DNA of 10,099 nt from Spirochaetota bacterium (GTDB taxonomy: Bacteria; Spirochaetota; UBA4802; UB4802), in assembly GCA_029548025.1 (NCBI GenBank), contig JAKPOE010000089.1, positions 1-10,099 of the forward strand. The letters run 5' to 3'. The notes under the pieces were generated by a model. That model searched no databases. It saw only the letters and a program-made list of their open reading frames with translations, and was not told where the DNA came from. This document shows positions 5,902-10,099 of this stretch, piece by piece. The position numbers and the translations under genes were made by a program. How positions within the stretch are numbered: position 1 is the stretch's first letter; every line of letters starts with the position of its first letter.

Positions 5902-6747
5902 ATGGTTAACCTTTCACAGCCAGTACTGAAAACAATATCCAGCCGCTATTCATGCCGTACCTATACCAATGAAGAACTAAAAGATGAAGACTACGATTAT
6001 CTGCAACAGTGTATTGCAGCAATAAGCACATTATCTGGCACTACCCTGCGAATAACGCTGATACACAATAACAGGGTAAAGCTACCACAAAAGATTGGTA
6101 CGTATGGATTTATAAAAAATCCCCAGGGATTTATTGCAGCAACCACTACTGATACAAAGGAAGGGCTGGTAGATTTTGGATATGCTCTTGAGCAGATGGT
6201 ATTAGCAGCAACAGAACGCAGTATTGGAACATGCTGGCTGGGTGGTACCTTTACCAGAGGCCCATTTAACCAGATAATGGGATTACTGCCCCATGAGATT
6301 GTACCTGCTGTTATATCGCTGGGCTATCCAGCTGATAAAAAAAGGATGTTTGAACGCTCTGTACGGTATATAGCTGGTTCTGATACACGGAAAAAGGCTG
6401 ATGAACTGTTCTTTGAACATACATGGAACAATCCCTATAAGGGGTCAGAGCCTTTTATAACATTGCTGGAATTGGTACGGCTTGCGCCATCGGCATCCAA
6501 CAAACAGCCATGGCGTATCCTTTTCAATAACAATGCATTCCATTTCTATCTGGAACGTACACCGGGATACTACGACAGGAACAGAGCCTTACTGGGATTC
6601 CATGACCTTCAGATGATAGATATGGGTATTGCACTGTGTCATTTCCACTATGGAACTATTGACTACAAAATAGATGGAAGGTTTGCTGTCACACATCATC
6701 CTGCAATAGATAAACGCGAATATATCATCAGTTATGTATTGGGATAA
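5902..6747 (+). CDS. nitroreductase-family flavoprotein (TM1586-type)
   Basis: At 281 residues this is a two-lobed nitroreductase-like protein, probably an FMN-dependent NAD(P)H oxidoreductase of the cytoplasm. The start SSRYSCRTYT (13-22) is the usual FMN-phosphate-binding region. The centre holds GYALEQMVLAA (93-103) and GTCWLGGTF (109-117), and APSASNKQPW (195-204) is the second nitroreductase signature. The order, with the APSASNKQPW motif late, fits the putative TM1586 nitroreductase group, where the repeat halves build one fold. Its ATG follows GAGG by about six bases. It is divergent from the sigma operon, and no terminator of note follows. The physiological substrate is unknown. Confidence 0.88.
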   Translation: MVNLSQPVLKTISSRYSCRTYTNEELKDEDYDYLQQCIAAISTLSGTTLRITLIHNNRVKLPQKIGTYGFIKNPQGFIAATTTDTKEGLVDFGYALEQMVLAATERSIGTCWLGGTFTRGPFNQIMGLLPHEIVPAVISLGYPADKKRMFERSVRYIAGSDTRKKADELFFEHTWNNPYKGSEPFITLLELVRLAPSASNKQPWRILFNNNAFHFYLERTPGYYDRNRALLGFHDLQMIDMGIALCHFHYGTIDYKIDGRFAVTHHPAIDKREYIISYVLG

Positions 6748-6800
6748 AATTTATGCATACAGTGGTATGATGTGCTATTATTATAGTAGGCAAAATATGT

Positions 6801-6818
6801 CTATTCTATTTTGAATAG
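6801..6818. terminator. weak AT-rich hairpin after the nitroreductase gene
   Basis: CTATTC (6801-6806) and GAATAG (6813-6818) can form a six-pair stem followed by a few T residues. It lies 54 bases after the nitroreductase stop. It is too AT-rich to be a convincing terminator. The rest of 6748-6929 shows no gene. Confidence 0.2.
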
Positions 6819-6929
6819 TTTAGAAGTTTTAATTGCTGTATTTTTCTTTTTTTAAATTTGCTATTTTCATTGTTATGTTGTATTCTTTGTATAAAGTTTG
6901 GACAACCTTACAATAGTAAAGAGGTCACA

Positions 6930-8510
6930 ATGGATACACAATACACATCCCGACAGATACTGGAAATTAAATCCAGTGGGACATATATAATTTTATTTAT
7001 TTTGATAGCATTGATAGCGCATGTATTTCAGTTCATAGCAAAAGTTGATCTTTTTGAAATCCTGAAGCTTTCATTTGCCAGTATAATCTGTTTACTTATT
7101 GCCTATAGTATATACAAAAGAAAAAAAACACTTAAACGAACTGAAATTCTGGAATGGCTATTAGGCTTTATAACCCTGACCATTCCATTAGCTGCTAAGT
7201 TTGCGTATGCAACAACCTATGACTGGACATTTGCCCTGGAATCATACAATAGCTCAATTTTACTTATTATATTCATGGTTTTATTACAGCTTTATTTTAA
7301 CAAACGCCTTGTAGCGTTTTATTCTTCATATGCCATTGTTACCTGGGTTGCTTTTTTATTGCTGGCGATAGCTCATGGGGCAGATATTCACTGGGATGCA
7401 ACCATTGATGGGAAGCCAATTCACGGCTTTATAATTTTTAGAGAAATATTCATGATAGTAATTACCGGCATATTTGGAATACTGGCGTACAAAAACATAC
7501 AGATTGTTGAACAATACGATGACAGGTCCACCAGGCAACTATCTATTATCCATGGCCAATCTGAAAAGCAAAAACAACTGAATGAGATAATCAAGGAAAA
7601 GGTATCTGATTTACTGCAACAGGTACAACGTCAGGATGAATTAACCATCATGTTTAATGATAAGATGCAAAACCAGGCTTCAACCTTTGAAGAGATATCA
7701 GCAACACTTGAAGAGTTATTAGGTTCAGCCGAGAGCATTGCGCACAGCTCCGAAGAGCAGGTTGGCGGCAATACAATGATGGAAACTATTGTAAGCGAAT
7801 TTAAGATAATAAAAAACGAAACCCGTCAAAATCTGGATAAAACCATACATGAAGTTGACAATGTTGTTGCTCAGACTGGCAGCGCAAATGAACGAATACG
7901 GGATGTAGAATCAACTATCAATGAAATTCGCAACCAGAGCCAAAAAATTGCCGAAACCATTGGTGTTATTGTTGATATAGCCGATAGGATTAACCTTTTA
8001 TCCCTTAATGCAAGCATTGAAGCAGCACGTGCCGGCGATTACGGAAGAGGTTTTGCCGTTGTTGCCGATGAAATTGGCAAATTAGCATATCAAACATCTG
8101 AAAGTATTAAAGACATTGAGAGTGTCCTTATGCAAAGCACTAAAACTACCGAAAAAGGTGTTGAAGTAATTCGTACTACGGCAGCAATGCTCAAAGAGCT
8201 AATTGCAAAAATGGCAGAAAGCTCATCAAAAATTAAAATTTTGCAGGACAGCACCACCGTTGAAGAAAAATACATTAAAAACATCATCGCCCAGATGGAA
8301 AAAAATGTGGAATTAGCAAAGAACATAGGCACGGGCACCGAAGAACAAAAGGCAGCTATTGAATCAAGTGCCAGAGCAATTGAGCATATGAATGAGGTTG
8401 TCAGCCAGATGGTTGATGAAATTCAAAAGCTTGCAATGACATCACGCAGTATTCTTGACAATGCAACCGCTCTTCTTGAACAATCTAAGGGCGATAGCTC
8501 ATCTGAGTAG
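6930..8510 (+). CDS. methyl-accepting chemotaxis protein with a six-span membrane domain
   Basis: The start at 6930 (MDTQYTSRQI) follows GAGGT by six bases; an open frame runs 24 codons further upstream without a ribosome site. The 526-residue protein has six hydrophobic spans (about 17-36, 44-62, 75-94, 106-124, 130-149, 167-187), with no large periplasmic loop between them. A long coiled coil follows, carrying the conserved signalling tip near 350-388 with NLLSLNASIEAARAGDYGRG (355-374) and FAVVADEI (375-382), which contacts CheA and CheW. There is no HAMP domain visible and no NWETF-type CheR-docking pentapeptide at the C-terminus (ends GDSSSE). Sensing therefore probably occurs within the membrane domain. 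The HAD phosphatase gene follows after 36 bases. Confidence 0.93.
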   Translation: MDTQYTSRQILEIKSSGTYIILFILIALIAHVFQFIAKVDLFEILKLSFASIICLLIAYSIYKRKKTLKRTEILEWLLGFITLTIPLAAKFAYATTYDWTFALESYNSSILLIIFMVLLQLYFNKRLVAFYSSYAIVTWVAFLLLAIAHGADIHWDATIDGKPIHGFIIFREIFMIVITGIFGILAYKNIQIVEQYDDRSTRQLSIIHGQSEKQKQLNEIIKEKVSDLLQQVQRQDELTIMFNDKMQNQASTFEEISATLEELLGSAESIAHSSEEQVGGNTMMETIVSEFKIIKNETRQNLDKTIHEVDNVVAQTGSANERIRDVESTINEIRNQSQKIAETIGVIVDIADRINLLSLNASIEAARAGDYGRGFAVVADEIGKLAYQTSESIKDIESVLMQSTKTTEKGVEVIRTTAAMLKELIAKMAESSSKIKILQDSTTVEEKYIKNIIAQMEKNVELAKNIGTGTEEQKAAIESSARAIEHMNEVVSQMVDEIQKLAMTSRSILDNATALLEQSKGDSSSE

Positions 8511-8546
8511 CAGCGTGCCTGTTATAGAGAAACTATCAAACAAACA

Positions 8547-9194
8547 ATGGAACAAAAATACTATCAGTACATACTATTCTGTGATTTTGATGGCACTATC
8601 ACTGCAGAAGAAACATTTGTGGGGATGTGCCAGAAGTTTGCACCGGATACCTTTCATGAAATTGGCAAAAGGATGTGGGAGCGTCAGCTTACCATCAGGG
8701 AAGGTGTACGCGCAGTTATTGAGTCATTACCTTCTTCACTATATCCAGCGATGCTTGCCTATATTGATGCTATTGACATGAGGCCCGGTTTCCCTGAGTT
8801 TTTATGTTACTGCAATAACCATTCTATCCCGGTTGTCATCATCTCTGGCGGCTTATATGATTGCGTTGTTCGTAAGCTGGGAGATTTAATCAATAACGTA
8901 GAGGCTATCTATGCCGCACGGGTTGATGCAAGCGGCGATTACCTAAAGCTGTATTCTGATTATGAGTATGGAGGTGAGTTGGTAGCAAAAGCTGTCATTA
9001 TGGATAACTATCGGGCACAATGCAGGATAGCTGTTGGTGATGGACCAACCGACATCGAGATGGCAAAACATGCTGATATAGTCTTTGCGCGTAGCATGCT
9101 GAAACAGTTTTTGCCCGAAGGCAAAAAATACTATGAATGGGATAATTTTTTTGATGTTATTGAAACTCTTTCTGTTATCATTGATAAGAAATAA
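8547..9194 (+). CDS. MtnX-like HAD-IB family phosphatase
   Basis: The 215-residue protein has HAD motif I FCDFDGTIT (11-19; nucleophile D13, acid D15), motif II ISGG (99-102), a likely motif III lysine at K148, and motif IV GDGPTDIEMAKHAD (164-177). FAP (31-33), LTIREGV (48-54), LPSSL (61-65) and the ISGG region resemble Bacillus MtnX, which dephosphorylates 2-hydroxy-3-keto-5-methylthiopentenyl-1-phosphate in methionine salvage. That protein is about 20 residues longer and has a cysteine-rich insert missing here. No other methionine-salvage gene is present, so a phosphoserine-phosphatase-like or other substrate is possible and no symbol is given. It begins 36 bases after the chemoreceptor stop without a clear ribosome site, suggesting co-transcription. 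Confidence 0.8.
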   Translation: MEQKYYQYILFCDFDGTITAEETFVGMCQKFAPDTFHEIGKRMWERQLTIREGVRAVIESLPSSLYPAMLAYIDAIDMRPGFPEFLCYCNNHSIPVVIISGGLYDCVVRKLGDLINNVEAIYAARVDASGDYLKLYSDYEYGGELVAKAVIMDNYRAQCRIAVGDGPTDIEMAKHADIVFARSMLKQFLPEGKKYYEWDNFFDVIETLSVIIDKK

Positions 9195-9391
9195 TTTATT
9201 GAATGATAGATTAACGGCAGGCTGCCCTATCATGCGCCCGCATCCAAAGGCACCACACATCCCTGTGCAACTGCCGTACCCTGCTATTACATCACCTCCC
9301 CTGTATAAGCTTTAAAATAAATTTAAGGAAATCACTCTCTATTTTTTTTACACAAAAATTCTCATTTCCCTTCTCATTTCCCATTAAAACG
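9195..9391. other. gene-free stretch with a possible decayed Cys/Gly-rich frame
   Basis: No intact gene is visible. Around 9225-9275 the minus strand reads GSCTGMCGAFGCGRMIG, unusually rich in Cys and Gly and more GC-rich than its surroundings. Upstream on that strand a fine ribosome site (GGGGAGG) precedes an ATG that is followed at once by TAA. The frame has no start of its own and runs into the antisense of the phosphatase gene, so I read it as a remnant at best. ACGGCAG and its complement also form a loose inverted repeat here, without a T-run. Confidence 0.35.
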
Positions 9392-9529
9392 TTATGTAAC
9401 AGTATCACCGCCACTATTAGTGGTTACCATAAACTGCATGGCACCTTCGGTGAGCGCTATCCCATATTTTTGCGCTATCTCACGCAATGCCCCTTTGAGC
9501 GTTGGCTTGCCCACCACCACCATGCACAT
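9392..9529 (-). pseudogene. 45-codon fragment of an unrecognised protein
   Basis: The minus strand reads MCMVVVGKPTLKGALREI, then AQKYGIALTEG and a short tail ending in GGDTVT and stop. It looks like real protein: an alternating hydrophobic strand, a glycine turn, then an amphipathic helix, the pattern of a small alpha/beta domain. It has no ribosome site, and an in-frame stop lies six codons before the first ATG. It may be the C-terminal piece of a gene broken by deletion, or a small unrecognised protein. I could not assign a family. Confidence 0.35.
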
Positions 9530-9595
9530 GGTTTTAGGATTGTACTATATTACTTGTACTTTTCACAGGGGCAATGAGTTGACCTATTTTTTTTA

Positions 9596-9628
9596 TTGAC
9601 TTTCATTAATATAAAAATGTATATTAAT
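9596..9628 (+). promoter_or_regulatory. promoter with inverted-repeat operator upstream of the toxin-antitoxin pair
   Basis: TTGACT (9596-9601) and TATATT (9620-9625) each match consensus at five of six positions, with an 18-base spacer. A perfect nine-base inverted repeat, ATTAATATA (9605-9613) and TATATTAAT (9620-9628), spans the spacer and -10 box. Such symmetry over a -10 is typical of operators used by toxin-antitoxin repressors. The AT-rich surroundings lower confidence, and the leader would be about 130 bases. Confidence 0.45.
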
Positions 9629-9680
9629 AGCAGGTCGTTATTGTTGTATGCTTTACAATAGTTTTAGTTTATTACGTTAA

Positions 9681-9715
9681 TTGAATTTTTTATTTTTTTA
9701 TGCTATGCTACATAG
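9681..9715 (+). promoter_or_regulatory. second candidate promoter and inverted repeat nearer the antitoxin
   Basis: TTGAAT (9681-9686) is 17 bases from TATGCT (9704-9709), which is preceded by an extended -10 TGC. The repeat CTATG (9703-9707), CTA, CATAG (9711-9715) overlaps this -10. The leader would be about 45 bases. Either this or the site at 9596-9628 could serve the pair; the box scores here are weaker. Confidence 0.35.
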
Positions 9716-9760
9716 TACATTTAAATTAATGGTAAATAATAATAACGAGGAATATCGTAA

Positions 9761-9940
9761 ATGCAAACTATAAAGCAAAAAGCCCTTAACGCTATCAACT
9801 CTTTGCCTGATACTGCTACATTGGAAGATATCATGTATAGCCTTTATGTTATCGATAAAATAAAAAATGGTCTTAATGCAATTGATAAAGGTAAAATAGT
9901 GTCTTTAGATGCATTAAAAAAAGAAATGCAATCATGGTAG
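9761..9940 (+). CDS. type II antitoxin of a ParE/RelE-type system
   Basis: This 59-residue protein begins MQTIKQKALNAINSLPDTAT and continues with LEDIMYSLYVIDKIKNGL. It resembles the widespread short antitoxins with an N-terminal helix, an LPDxAT(L/F)ED turn, a Y-x-x-x-KI helix and a K/E-rich end, which pair with RelE/ParE toxins. There is no obvious helix-turn-helix. AACGAGG (9744-9750) serves as ribosome site with a 10-base gap. The stop overlaps the toxin start by seven bases, the classical coupled arrangement. It would bind and neutralise the toxin and probably repress the operon. Confidence 0.8.
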   Translation: MQTIKQKALNAINSLPDTATLEDIMYSLYVIDKIKNGLNAIDKGKIVSLDALKKEMQSW

Positions 9941-10099
9941 TATTTTCCCAACCAGCAAAAGATGATTTAAGGCACATATATGAATTTATTGCATTTGATT
10001 CAGCTTTGTACGCACATAAAGTTATTCAATCTATAGTAAACCATATTCAACAATTAGAAACGTTTCCTGAAAGCGGGAGAGTTGTTCCAGAACTAAATG
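9934..10099 (+). CDS. RelE/ParE-family toxin, C-terminus beyond the window edge
   Basis: The 55 visible residues show the family's start: a beta strand VVFSQPAKDDL (2-12), the helix RHIYEFIAFDS (13-23), a second helix ending near QQLETFP (39-45), then GRVVPEL (49-55), the usual loop before the central beta sheet. Full proteins are about 95-100 residues, so about 40 residues, including the likely catalytic or target-binding end, are missing. Family members either cleave mRNA on the ribosome (RelE) or poison DNA gyrase (ParE); the visible half cannot separate them. The ATG overlaps the antitoxin's end. Confidence 0.82.
   Translation, partial: MVVFSQPAKDDLRHIYEFIAFDSALYAHKVIQSIVNHIQQLETFPESGRVVPELN

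Noticed and set aside
6858..6929. 24-codon N-terminal extension of the chemoreceptor
   Set aside because: No ribosome site upstream, while the ATG at 6930 follows GAGGT at normal spacing.
8943..9260. 105-codon minus-strand frame starting MCGAFGCGRM
   Set aside because: Most of it is antisense to the HAD phosphatase; only its first part is kept as a possible remnant.

Overview
The window is AT-rich and reads as chromosomal DNA of a Gram-negative (two-membrane) bacterium. Evidence for two membranes is a secreted Spy/CpxP-type protein next to an ECF sigma factor with a membrane partner, and a Bpt-type N-end-rule aminoacyltransferase. A six-TM chemoreceptor and a membrane SpoIIE-type phosphatase would suit a spirochaete or a similar environmental lineage, but nothing here fixes the taxonomy. 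I found no tRNA, rRNA, CRISPR array or insertion sequence.

Layout. Positions 1-1131 (minus) hold most of leuA. Upstream of it, 1231-1385 is a ribosome-mediated leucine attenuator: a 29-codon leader peptide with a Leu-Leu-Leu run, an antiterminator and a perfect-stem terminator. Positions 1574-2926 (minus) encode a membrane-anchored PP2C/SpoIIE phosphatase. The gap 2972-3610 carries a palindrome, a complex inverted-repeat element (3280-3419) and a strong-looking promoter. That promoter lies so close to bpt (3611-4312, plus) that the bpt mRNA is probably leaderless or nearly so.

Positions 4314-5677 (minus) form a three-gene operon: a metal-sensor-like Spy/CpxP/CnrX-type protein, an ECF sigma factor, and a one-TM candidate anti-sigma factor. 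A sequence matching the classical ECF promoter (GGAACC, 17 nt, GTCTAA) sits just upstream, so the operon probably drives its own expression. This resembles the CnrY-X-H logic in a different gene order and is the most system-like part of the window.

From 5902 the genes run on the plus strand: a TM1586-type nitroreductase, a chemoreceptor with six N-terminal membrane segments and no periplasmic sensor loop, and an MtnX-like HAD phosphatase. Positions 9195-9560 hold what look like decayed coding fragments on the minus strand. The window ends with a ParE/RelE-type toxin-antitoxin pair (9761-10099, toxin cut by the window edge), preceded by two promoter-like sites that each contain an inverted repeat.

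The genes are a mix of metabolism (leucine synthesis), envelope or metal stress sensing, signalling (phosphatase, chemoreceptor), protein quality control and a mobile-type addiction module. They are not one pathway.
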